Source: a virus. Taken from it: 31,580 bases of DNA. The notes under the pieces are model-generated. The model was given only the letters and a program-made list of their open reading frames with translations. It made no database searches and was not told the DNA's origin. Location of the stretch: the IMG/VR virus record IMGVR_UViG_3300009509_000154, positions 1-31,580 of that record; one strand, written 5' to 3'. Below are positions 22,716 to 29,968 of this stretch, one piece after another; the stretch's first letter is position 1, and the number at the start of each line of letters is the position of its first letter. Both the position numbers and the translations under genes were made by a program.

Positions 22716-23252
22716 TTAAGGCCGTGGTTGTTGTTCGAGCAGTGCCGCTTCGAGTACAAGGATTTTCCGTAAATTTTCAACCGTTCTCATTAACAGGACA
22801 CCACTATCGCCGAATGTTTTTTCTGCATATTCCCGTTTCTCGTCGTTGGCGAGAGAATTAAACTGAGCACTACTTACCAGTGGAGAAAATTCATCAACAT
22901 TGATTTCGGCAACCGACGGATAATAAATCCCAATCCAATGCAAACCAAGGGAATCCAACTCAGGTTCCAGTTTCCCAACAAAATCAATGGATGTCGTAAA
23001 CTCAATGTTGGCTCTTTGTGAAAACAACTGTATGTCATCACCGTTGATATTGTATAACGGCGAACCGCGTTCAAATCCCACCAAAAATATGGTTGAGTCT
23101 TTGCTACATGGGTCGGCATATTGAACGGTCATCATTCGCCGCGCAATCGGTTGTTCGTCGTTTGGTTTGAACAACTTCCCCCAAAACTTGTTGGTTTTGA
23201 TAATTGGGAAGTCTTCTCTGAATAAACTGTTTTGTGTTCGCCCATTGCTCAT
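22716..23252 (-). CDS. hypothetical protein
   Basis: A 178-residue protein, among the longer unknowns of this cluster. It has an N-terminal basic part (NKFWGKLFKPNDEQPIARRMM), a beta-rich middle and an acidic helical end (SLANDEKREYAEKTFG, then TVENLRKILVLEAALLEQQ). No family recognised. Confidence 0.55.
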   Translation of the reverse strand: MSNGRTQNSLFREDFPIIKTNKFWGKLFKPNDEQPIARRMMTVQYADPCSKDSTIFLVGFERGSPLYNINGDDIQLFSQRANIEFTTSIDFVGKLEPELDSLGLHWIGIYYPSVAEINVDEFSPLVSSAQFNSLANDEKREYAEKTFGDSGVLLMRTVENLRKILVLEAALLEQQPRP

Positions 23253-23273
23253 AATGAATTCACCAGTTAATAA

Positions 23274-23723
23274 TCAAAAATAAACTTTTGGTTTCCCGTC
23301 GCTTCCGATACTACCACAACCGTATTTGCCACGAAGAACCGGATAGCCGACTCCGTTGCCATCATTATACCCGATGTTTTTTCCAATTTCAAAATCTTTT
23401 TCGTGTCCGCCATCGGTGGCATACACAAAACATTTCTGGCCTTTTTCTTCCGACATGAACACTATATCCGGTGAACTGAATCCGGCCAAGATATTGTCCG
23501 AGAACAATTCCTTTGTGTGCAATACCGCCTCAAACGACCCGTCTGCCAGAAACACAAGTCCTGTTTTTACATGCATTGCTGAAAAAGAACCACACCATCC
23601 AACCACTTCACAGCCGCGCTTCACTTCAAACACACCAACATCGCGTCGATATGAAATGATGAACGGATAAAAAATATCGTTCATGTCGCTGTTCTGTGTA
23701 GCAGTTGGTTGGTGTGTAGTCAT
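23274..23723 (-). CDS. hypothetical beta-rich protein
   Basis: A 149-residue protein. The ATG at 23723 is taken as start; a GTG six bases earlier is possible, and a later ATG at 23684 lacks a ribosome-binding site. The body is a series of short strands (FIISYRRDVGVFEVKRG, GLVFLADGSFEAVLHT, CFVYATDGG). No family recognised. Confidence 0.5.
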   Translation of the reverse strand: MTTHQPTATQNSDMNDIFYPFIISYRRDVGVFEVKRGCEVVGWCGSFSAMHVKTGLVFLADGSFEAVLHTKELFSDNILAGFSSPDIVFMSEEKGQKCFVYATDGGHEKDFEIGKNIGYNDGNGVGYPVLRGKYGCGSIGSDGKPKVYF

Positions 23724-23725
23724 CG

Positions 23726-24040
23726 TCACACCGCCGGAATCACAACATAACCAGCGCGTTGTAGTGCGCGGTCGAAGCCTTGTGCGGCAAACGAACCGGC
23801 AGGAACATTCTGGAAATTACTTTCGGCACCATTCAATGCCAGTGATACGGAATCAACATCCGATTCTGCGGACTCTGAACCTTGGTGAACCAATGCGTCA
23901 CCAATATACAAATCAGTTCGAACCCGTTTTGTCACTGAAATATGAACCGTGGCTACATGCTGACCGTCTTTCAATACGACAAATGCGCCAATTTGTTTTG
24001 CGCCGTTAAATGCGCGGATTGGTTTGTATTTTTCTGCCAT
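23726..24040 (-). CDS. hypothetical phage protein
   Basis: A 104-residue protein with AGAGGATTT before its ATG. QIGAFVVLKDGQHVATVHISV at the start and GFDRALQRAGYVVIPAV at the end; the latter is an ending I recall from other small phage proteins. Role unknown. Confidence 0.6.
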   Translation of the reverse strand: MAEKYKPIRAFNGAKQIGAFVVLKDGQHVATVHISVTKRVRTDLYIGDALVHQGSESAESDVDSVSLALNGAESNFQNVPAGSFAAQGFDRALQRAGYVVIPAV

Positions 24041-24084
24041 GATAAATCCTCTTGTTGTTGGCGAGTTGTTTATCCGGAAAGCAC

Positions 24085-24282
24085 TCAGTCAAGTTCGACC
24101 AAAATGTTTCCTTCCGAATCCAATATACCGGCTTCAATCAAACCGGCAGCAGTTCGGCCATAGTGGCCTTGTAGGCTCCATGCCATACCGCTAGATACCA
24201 GCGAAGAAAAGAGTTGGACGCATTCTGTTTCAGAAAGGTCGCCCTGTTCATACGCAATGATTTTGTCAAAATTTGAACTCAT
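24085..24282 (-). CDS. conserved phage protein, DUF7417-like (HYGRTAAGLIEAG)
   Basis: A 65-residue protein. The ATG at 24282 has GAGGG upstream; a longer version would run into the gap. The sequence IIAYEQGDLSETECVQLFSSLVSSGMAWSLQGHYGRTAAGLIEAG follows a very common small phage protein family of unknown function, which I believe is the one named DUF7417. It is helical throughout. Confidence 0.8.
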   Translation of the reverse strand: MSSNFDKIIAYEQGDLSETECVQLFSSLVSSGMAWSLQGHYGRTAAGLIEAGILDSEGNILVELD

Positions 24283-24296
24283 GATATAACCCTCAC

Positions 24297-24515
24297 TCAG
24301 ATGATTTTTCCCAGTTGTTGCCAAGCTTCTTCGCGGACATAATCAAGGGCGGCAGACTCATTGCCAAGCTTGATTTGTTCCACGGTTTTTTCCAAGGATG
24401 TTGGTGTATTGCTTCGATGGAGCACCTCATACCCAGAGTCACGAAGATATTCCACGATATCTTCTTCGTCAAAACTTTCCAAATCCACTTCCACTTCTAC
24501 ATATGAACGCGGCAT
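24297..24515 (-). CDS. small conserved phage protein, acidic
   Basis: A 72-residue protein. The ATG at 24515 has AGGATATC upstream; earlier in-frame codons overlap the next gene. VEVEVDLESFDEEDIVEYLRDSGYEVL is a pattern (strand, acidic helix, RGY/SGY-x-V) found in small proteins of many phages. Function unknown. Confidence 0.65.
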   Translation of the reverse strand: MPRSYVEVEVDLESFDEEDIVEYLRDSGYEVLHRSNTPTSLEKTVEQIKLGNESAALDYVREEAWQQLGKII

Positions 24516-24525
24516 GTTGATATCC

Positions 24526-24903
24526 TCATAGTCCGTTTGCAATCCGATATTTGGTTTCGCCGATTGGGGTTTCAAGTTCCCAAGGGCCATAGTGACCATG
24601 TTCAACCATTAGCGCTTCGGCATCGGTAGCACTGTACCGCAAAATTTTTGATTTGTCGATATGCCCAATAGCATAATACACGACGGCAGGAAGCTCTATT
24701 GTCCGGTTGTTTGATAAGTCAACGACGAACTCACCGTCTTCCGATTCCAACCAGCAGTGGCAATATTCGATTCCGAAAACATCGCCGCCAGAACCAGTTA
24801 CCACGCCATGGACAAGAACAATGCCGGAATTTGGGTTTCGTAACAGGTATTTGGCATGGACTTCATAACAGTCGCCCAACTCAATAGTCTTTGGTTTTCT
24901 CAT
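24526..24903 (-). CDS. hypothetical phage protein, first gene of the leftward early cluster
   Basis: A 125-residue protein, promoter-proximal. The segment VLVHGVVTGSGGDVFGIEYCHCWLESED, with DLSNNR after it, recalls small phage proteins of the type GxVxG......HAW.E....V.D.S, which include papain-like fold relatives. A single Cys and His are present (YCHCWLE), but I would not claim protease activity. Confidence 0.6.
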   Translation of the reverse strand: MRKPKTIELGDCYEVHAKYLLRNPNSGIVLVHGVVTGSGGDVFGIEYCHCWLESEDGEFVVDLSNNRTIELPAVVYYAIGHIDKSKILRYSATDAEALMVEHGHYGPWELETPIGETKYRIANGL

Positions 24904-24926
24904 AAAATTTTCCCAATCACTGGGGT

Positions 24927-24955
24927 ACTATAACTGGGATTTTCAAAAAAGTCAA
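24927..24955 (-). promoter_or_regulatory. strong sigma70-type promoter for the leftward early cluster
   Basis: On the minus strand TTGACT (24950-24955), a 17-base spacer and TATAGT (24927-24932). Both boxes are close to consensus. It stands 24 bases before the ATG of the 24526-24903 gene. The gap 24904-25087 also holds a possible 29-codon peptide gene and nothing else I can name. Confidence 0.75.
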
Positions 24956-24982
24956 GAAAAAAAGACCAATAAAATCAATAAC

Positions 24983-25072
24983 TTAGTGAAAAGTTTCAAA
25001 CAGCATGTATAGGTCAATGGTAAATTTAATGGTGGCCAGTGTAATCATGATGGTATATATGGTGACAATCAT
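24983..25072 (-). CDS. possible 29-residue hydrophobic peptide after gp27
   Basis: ATG at 25072, 15 bases after the gp27 stop; AGG lies 8 bases upstream but the ribosome-binding site is weak. The product starts MIVTIYTIMITLATIKFTID and is a single hydrophobic helix. It could be a small membrane peptide read with the gp27 transcript or a chance frame. Confidence 0.3.
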   Translation of the reverse strand: MIVTIYTIMITLATIKFTIDLYMLFETFH

Positions 25073-25087
25073 GGGGGTGCCTAAGTG

Positions 25088-26440
25088 TTACGATGTTGCC
25101 AGTGCGTCGGAAAATTCTCCGGCTTTTGGCAGTGGGACAGACAAACAATCTTTTGAAATTTCCATGACCATTTTATAAGCGGTCGGGGTAATTTGGTGTC
25201 GGATTGCGGTGATGAGATACCTACCTGTTATGTAAGTATCAAATTTTTTGTCGGTTGTCTGTTCTTCATAGGACGGCACATAGAAATGAATAACATCACC
25301 AACTTTCAATGAAGAGTCTCCAACAACAACAATCGAAAGTTTCACGCTCTCGATTTGGTTGAGCCTAGAGATTCTTGGCAAAAACCACTGACCAACATGC
25401 TCTAACGCCTGTGCGGAATCATGTATCTGTTTATGTTTTGGGTAAAATTCAATGTAGCTGTTTGAATAGTCACTAATACGATTGCCGTTTGCATCAATGG
25501 CACCACTGACAGTTGCGGTAATTCCTTGGCCAATTTTTATTTTGTTTTTTTCAATGTGGTTGTGGTTTTCGTATTCATCAAGATAATTGTATTCCGTGGT
25601 TTCGATTTTTTTGGAAACTATGTCGTGGGTAATCAATTTGGAAGCATACATGCCGTTGGTGGTTGAACCAATCGTATCGAAAGAATCTTCAACGGTGAAT
25701 TCTTCAACTGCCCTGAACTCAGACATTGGGTCGCGCTGACCAACATTTTCTTGGTCGCGGGTGTTCGATGGTTTGTATATGAACGATTTTGTTTCTCCCG
25801 AATCTGGCTGACCAACCAATGACTCAATAGAAACAAAATAGAATCCTTTGACGCTTTCGAAAAACACATAATCGCTTCCGATACCAGAGGCAGACACACT
25901 TCGTTTACACAACCAGTTCATACAAAACAACGGTTCCCACATTGGAAACACCACTTGGTCGGTGTATTTGCTTGGCTCAATAAAAATCGTTTTTTTGCTT
26001 TTCAGGTGATTCGTAAACAGGTCTTTTGCAATGTCCGATGATGGCTTGTTGTATGCCTTGCTTACTTTCGTTCTGGTTGATTCTGTCAATTCGTGCGAAA
26101 CAAAGTGAATTGCATATGTCTGTGACCGTTCTGTGCTTCGTGCTCTTTTTGAAATTTTATAGCAGTCGAATGTCAGTGATACCGTATCTTCCAGTTTGTT
26201 TTTGCCAGCAGTTGAGTATTCGATGGTGATGGTTTCCTGCCCAACAATGGGTAGATACTTAATCAGGTTCAGCGAGTCTTCAATAACGATATCACCGGAT
26301 AGTGTGTTGTTAAACAGGTCTTCATAGATGTTGAATTCGATAAGCATATATCGAATGTCTACTATTTGGCCGGTAAAGGATTTTAGTTCGAGCTTCTTTA
26401 TGACAAAATCACCCGGAAAAGAATATTCAGTAGCACTCAT
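25088..26440 (-). CDS. 27: gp27-like baseplate central hub protein
   Basis: A 450-residue protein (T4 gp27 391 aa). It forms the trimeric hub ring that joins the tail tube to the gp5 spike. The N-terminus FVIKKLELKSFTGQIVDIRYMLIEFNIYEDLFNNTLSGDIVIEDSLNLI is the typical start of gp27-type hub proteins in T4-like and marine myoviruses. LSIVVVGDSSLKVGDVIHFYVPS near the C-terminus (about 375-397) with a following TGRYLITAIRHQI is the last tube-like domain. It starts one base after gp53 and lies on the minus strand, apart from gp5. Confidence 0.85.
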   Translation of the reverse strand: MSATEYSFPGDFVIKKLELKSFTGQIVDIRYMLIEFNIYEDLFNNTLSGDIVIEDSLNLIKYLPIVGQETITIEYSTAGKNKLEDTVSLTFDCYKISKRARSTERSQTYAIHFVSHELTESTRTKVSKAYNKPSSDIAKDLFTNHLKSKKTIFIEPSKYTDQVVFPMWEPLFCMNWLCKRSVSASGIGSDYVFFESVKGFYFVSIESLVGQPDSGETKSFIYKPSNTRDQENVGQRDPMSEFRAVEEFTVEDSFDTIGSTTNGMYASKLITHDIVSKKIETTEYNYLDEYENHNHIEKNKIKIGQGITATVSGAIDANGNRISDYSNSYIEFYPKHKQIHDSAQALEHVGQWFLPRISRLNQIESVKLSIVVVGDSSLKVGDVIHFYVPSYEEQTTDKKFDTYITGRYLITAIRHQITPTAYKMVMEISKDCLSVPLPKAGEFSDALATS

Positions 26441-26441
26441 A

Positions 26442-26936
26442 TTAATTTCTCATTATGGTCTCTAATTCAGAAACAGCAAGAGACAAATATTCTGGGTCTA
26501 GGACTTTGATTTCGCGGCGTGTTTCATTTTGGTCAAATTCATAGTCAAGGTTCGACACTGACTGTGCTTCCGGATTGCTGGCATCAACAACATAACCACC
26601 CAAATCTACATAATGATGTGTCGCAGATTCATTACCAATACCATATTTTTTTTCTGTTAGTCGCCGCACCTCGTCTTGCGTCAATGGCCAGTCATAGTAT
26701 CGGTTCTTGATATCATTCATCAATAACACCACCCAATGATACTCGGTTGAGCCATACATTTTGTATGCAACCTCTTCTGGTCGCTCGTTTTCTTGGATTT
26801 TGTATGTGATAAACAGTGATGCGGATGTCTTCAGTTGTTTCTTGATACCAATTTTTTTCATAATATTGCGCACAATACGGTCGCCAACCGTATCGTCAAG
26901 TAAATATGAAATGTTGCTAAAGTTCTCAAAGTACAT
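26442..26936 (-). CDS. 53: gp53-like baseplate wedge protein
   Basis: A 164-residue homologue of T4 gp53 (196 aa), the wedge clamp bound to gp6/gp25. The conserved part runs from YKIQENERPEEVAYKMYGSTEYHWVVLLMNDIKNRYYDWPLTQDE, where YGxxxYxWVxLLxNDxxxxYxxWP is the family pattern (LysM-like part). The N-terminus has FxNIxYLLDD, also usual. It sits between gp48 and gp27 in a tight unit. Confidence 0.9.
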   Translation of the reverse strand: MYFENFSNISYLLDDTVGDRIVRNIMKKIGIKKQLKTSASLFITYKIQENERPEEVAYKMYGSTEYHWVVLLMNDIKNRYYDWPLTQDEVRRLTEKKYGIGNESATHHYVDLGGYVVDASNPEAQSVSNLDYEFDQNETRREIKVLDPEYLSLAVSELETIMRN

Positions 26937-26937
26937 A

Positions 26938-27915
26938 TTAGTACCCCTGAAGAATGTGTTTCTTGGTCAACAATTCGAGTTCGGTGAAGCTTAGTTGCAA
27001 GTCAATGTTAACCGGACTACCATCATCAAATGTGTTGAAATCGGTTGCGCCGGAATAGTTGACCGAAATATCAGTCAATGCACAAACAGAAATCTTGTTG
27101 ATATATGGATTCTCGACCTGTACACCATCCTGAATGGTGACGAACCGGATTTCAAATTCCGATGGATAAATCCAAAACGCCCCACTGGTTCCGTCGCTTC
27201 CGGCCAATTCTGGTGAGTGGTGAAACTTGAACCGCTCGATGATTCGCAGAACCTCTTCGGTTTCTTTCTTTGAGCGTGGGGTGAATTTGAAATCAAAAGA
27301 GAATCGTCTGTTTCTGGTTCCTTTGAATAGCATTTCCGCGTGTTGGTTTCTTACCTCACGGGTCAATGACTGCAATACATCTTCTGCTTGTGTCAATCCT
27401 AGCGCCTGAGTCAAGTGCGCAACCCCGCCCGCAGCCGCGCGCGAGACATTACTTGCGTTCGCTTTGACCATATTAATCAATGTTTCTGTTGCGCTATCAT
27501 TTTTCAAAAAGTCAGATGCCTGTAGTGCCCCAGCAACAATGTCAGACACCAAACCAACCTCACCTTGGTTCCAGTCGACACCATATGATACTGGTTGCAG
27601 GTTTGGCATGTACATGATGATTGATTCGTCAATTCGCTTTGTTGTTGAGCGGAAGCCAACATTGTTCGACCGAGAGCGAGCTTGGCCACCACTGGTGAAG
27701 GTCTTGATATTGTCTCTTGATAAACCACCATCAACATTATCGTTGGCGGTGTCTTGATAGAACTTGGTATTCTTTGTCACATTCACATCAAAGCGAACAA
27801 AGTGGTTTCTGCCTTCCCTGTCAGAATTCTCCAATGGGTACTGTAACACCGTCTTCTTGAACGGATTGCTCTGTGCCTTGTCGGATAGTGTTTCTGTCCG
27901 GTTCTTTATTTTCAT
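26938..27915 (-). CDS. 48: gp48-like tail tube cap/baseplate protein
   Basis: A 325-residue protein (T4 gp48 364 aa), which with gp54 forms the platform from which the tail tube grows. The segment FKGTRNRRFSFDFKFTPRSKKETEEVLRIIERFKFHHSPEL, followed by WIYPSEFEIRF and later ALTDISVNYSG, is the tube-type fold of gp48. AGGT precedes the ATG, and a late-type octamer (27942-27949) lies upstream. The Ala-rich middle (about 125-170) is a variable helical part. Confidence 0.88.
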   Translation of the reverse strand: MKIKNRTETLSDKAQSNPFKKTVLQYPLENSDREGRNHFVRFDVNVTKNTKFYQDTANDNVDGGLSRDNIKTFTSGGQARSRSNNVGFRSTTKRIDESIIMYMPNLQPVSYGVDWNQGEVGLVSDIVAGALQASDFLKNDSATETLINMVKANASNVSRAAAGGVAHLTQALGLTQAEDVLQSLTREVRNQHAEMLFKGTRNRRFSFDFKFTPRSKKETEEVLRIIERFKFHHSPELAGSDGTSGAFWIYPSEFEIRFVTIQDGVQVENPYINKISVCALTDISVNYSGATDFNTFDDGSPVNIDLQLSFTELELLTKKHILQGY

Positions 27916-27916
27916 G

Positions 27917-27924
27917 GATAAATA
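27917..27924 (+). promoter_or_regulatory. T4-like late promoter motif (GATAAATA) before gp4
   Basis: GATAAATA lies directly after the gp48 start codon (which reads the other way) and 34 bases before the gp4 ATG. The expected transcription start near 27930 leaves room for GGAG before gp4. Confidence 0.5.
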
Positions 27925-27941
27925 CCTGTATAGACTACTAT

Positions 27942-27949
27942 TATTTATG
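27942..27949 (-). promoter_or_regulatory. T4-like late promoter motif (CATAAATA, minus strand) before gp48
   Basis: CATAAATA on the minus strand, expected to start transcription near 27935 and run left into gp48, gp53 and gp27. It faces the plus-strand octamer at 27917-27924, so the two transcripts would overlap by only a few bases at their 5' ends. Confidence 0.5.
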
Positions 27950-27957
27950 GAGAAAAA

Positions 27958-28461
27958 ATGCCCAAAGAGTCAAAATATTACCAAGGGAAATTTTATCCAA
28001 AAAATCCAAAAAAATATCGCGGCGACCCAAACAACATCGTGTATAGGTCTTCTTGGGAATTGAAGTTCATGATATATTGCGACACCAAGAAAAACATAAT
28101 CGAATGGGGCAGTGAAGAATATGTGATACCATATGTTTCCCCCATGGATGGTGAGTTCCATAGATACTTTGTGGATTTCTATGTCAAGGTGCGCACGAAA
28201 GATAATGTAACCAAAAAATACCTTGTAGAAGTCAAGCCAGAATCGCAGATAGTTCCACCAAAGCAACAAAAACGAAAAACCAAACGATTTCTCACCGAAG
28301 TGTCTACATTTGCAGTGAACCGAGCCAAATGGCTTTCTGCCAAAGATTTTTGCGAAAACAACAACATGTCATTCATGCTGCTGACATATCGAGGGTGGAC
28401 GCCTGTCGTCATTGACATAAATACTGTTATTGATAAGTGGGAGATACTTGGCGTTGGCTAA
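27958..28461 (+). CDS. 4: gp4-like head completion protein (nuclease-like fold)
   Basis: A 167-residue homologue of T4 gp4 (about 150 aa), which finishes filled heads so that tails can join. YYQGKFYPKNPKKYRGDPNNIVYRSSWELKFM matches T4 gp4 closely. Asp73 in DFYVKVR and EVK (91-93) in YLVEVKPESQ give a PD-(D/E)xK-like nuclease core. PPKQQKRKTKRFLTE is the conserved basic stretch. GGAG lies before the ATG. Confidence 0.92.
   Translation: MPKESKYYQGKFYPKNPKKYRGDPNNIVYRSSWELKFMIYCDTKKNIIEWGSEEYVIPYVSPMDGEFHRYFVDFYVKVRTKDNVTKKYLVEVKPESQIVPPKQQKRKTKRFLTEVSTFAVNRAKWLSAKDFCENNNMSFMLLTYRGWTPVVIDINTVIDKWEILGVG
28416..28423 (+). promoter_or_regulatory. T4-like late promoter motif (CATAAATA) inside the end of gp4
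   Basis: CATAAATA lies 31 bases before the preferred start of the next gene (TTG at 28454). It is inside coding sequence, so chance is more likely than for the intergenic copies. Confidence 0.35.
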
Positions 28462-29044
28462 GAATATTTCGGATGTCCTGAAAGAACGGATAGCAAAAGA
28501 AGGCGTAGCAAGACAGACCGCAAAGTCCAGAAAATGGTTTTTGGATAGTGCGCGAAAGCTTGGTAGTGTCCGTCGCCCAAGATTGTTGGCAGACCGCACA
28601 CAAAACCTAACAGATAAGCCATTGATTGGCGACATGTTGTTGTATGAGTATGACCCGAAACTGAAAGACACGCTGCCATATTATGACAGGCTACCATTGA
28701 TATTTGTGGTTGATTACTACAAAGACGGATTCCTTGGCATTAACCTTCACTATCTGCCACCAATATTGAGATTACAGTTGTTTGAAGTGCTAATTAAGTT
28801 GAAAAACAACAAGAAGTACGACCACACTACGCGGCTTAAATTGTCGTGGGCTGTGCTCAAAAAAGTGTCGAAGGCAAACTTTGTCCAGCCAACCGTTAAG
28901 AGATATCTGACGAACCACTTGCGGACTAGGTTTTTGGTGATACCACCAGAAGAGTGGGAAATCGTTGTTTTCCTACCAATCGAAAAATTTGAAAAAGCTT
29001 CTCGTTCACAAGTGTGGGCGGATTCAAAACGGAAAATGAAATGA
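28454..29044 (+). CDS. conserved T4-like phage protein of unknown function (YYDRLPLIFVV motif)
   Basis: A 196-residue protein. No ATG is available near the front; TTG at 28454 (MAKNISDVLKE) lies 10 bases after GGGAG, and TTG at 28448 lies 4 after it. I prefer 28454. The core GDMLLYEYDPKLKDTLPYYDRLPLIFVVDYYKDGFLGINLHYLP recurs in cyanophage and other T4-like genomes near tail genes, annotated as unknown. The basic N-terminus and C-terminus and its place between gp4 and gp54 suggest a virion or assembly role. Confidence 0.7.
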   Translation: MAKNISDVLKERIAKEGVARQTAKSRKWFLDSARKLGSVRRPRLLADRTQNLTDKPLIGDMLLYEYDPKLKDTLPYYDRLPLIFVVDYYKDGFLGINLHYLPPILRLQLFEVLIKLKNNKKYDHTTRLKLSWAVLKKVSKANFVQPTVKRYLTNHLRTRFLVIPPEEWEIVVFLPIEKFEKASRSQVWADSKRKMK

Positions 29045-29949
29045 CAATAAGAGAATTCCAATCACATGTCTTGAAAGAAGGTCTTGCCCGCCAGAATAGA
29101 TTCCAAATGGAAATTTATTTGCCTTCGGCTGTTCTGGCCAACCAGCAATTTGCCGACGCTGGCATTTCTGGCACCAAGCGCCTTATGTTTGCATGTAAAA
29201 CCTCAGAATTGCCCGGTCGCAACTTGAACACGGCAGACCACCAATATCTTGGATTTAACAGGAAGAAACCATATTCCAGTCTATATGACACCATTACGCT
29301 GACTTTCCGCATGTCAGAATCAATGGTTGAAAAGAAGTTGTTTGATTTCTGGATGAGCCTGATTATTGACCCATTCACCCAGAGAGTGGGATACGAAGAA
29401 GACTATGTGACGGATATGATTGTCCACCAGTTGGATTCAAGAGACGGTGTGCCAACAGAAACGGTTACATTTGTTGACGCTTTCCCAATCACATTGAACG
29501 CATTACCAGTATCGTTTGAAAGCCGAGACTCAATCCATGAATTGACAGTTGTGTTTGCATACCGATATTGGTACACACCGGAAATGATGGATAGACGCAA
29601 CGGAAGAGTTGCCATTGCGGGTGCCAGCATACAAGAACAAGGCGGGTTCCTATCTGCCGTGGCTGGCGCACTTTCTACGGTAAGGAAGTACACATCACAG
29701 ATAAATAGTATTATGCAGGATTTGGAAAACAACTTGGATTTGGCACAGGGCGAAACATCGAATTACTTTGCCCAGTTGGCGAGAACTGTCCAAGAACAAA
29801 CCAACCTGCCGGTATCGGATGTGTTGATTTCTGTACGAGGAATCGAAGGTGATATCACAGATGTCAACGACACAAACATACTAAGTAACTCAAATAAAAC
29901 TGAATTGCTTGGAGCCACAGGCTCAATTATAAATTTGTTTTCACAATAA
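29041..29949 (+). CDS. 54: gp54-like baseplate-tail tube initiator
   Basis: A 302-residue homologue of T4 gp54 (320 aa), which starts polymerisation of the tail tube on the baseplate. The blocks FRMSESMVEKKLFDFWMSLIIDPFT, VTDMIVHQLDSRDGVPTETV and FAYRYWYT match T4 gp54 in order. I use the ATG at 29041, which overlaps the previous stop (ATGA). The N-terminus MTIREFQSHVLKEGLARQ also fits the F-xx-x-LxE|G pattern of the putative targeting peptides, probably by chance since gp54 is not a head protein. Confidence 0.88.
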   Translation: MTIREFQSHVLKEGLARQNRFQMEIYLPSAVLANQQFADAGISGTKRLMFACKTSELPGRNLNTADHQYLGFNRKKPYSSLYDTITLTFRMSESMVEKKLFDFWMSLIIDPFTQRVGYEEDYVTDMIVHQLDSRDGVPTETVTFVDAFPITLNALPVSFESRDSIHELTVVFAYRYWYTPEMMDRRNGRVAIAGASIQEQGGFLSAVAGALSTVRKYTSQINSIMQDLENNLDLAQGETSNYFAQLARTVQEQTNLPVSDVLISVRGIEGDITDVNDTNILSNSNKTELLGATGSIINLFSQ

Positions 29950-29968
29950 TACTTGATTGGAGAGTGAC

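Noticed and set aside
29700-29707. GATAAATA inside gp54 as a late promoter
   Set aside because: It is deep within coding sequence, far from a gene start, and explained by codon use; the copy of CATAAATA near 14118 is rejected for the same reason.
29041-29949. gp54 as another head-packed protein because of its FQSHVLKEG start
   Set aside because: Its sequence is clearly that of the tail tube initiator; the resemblance to the targeting motif is short and probably chance.
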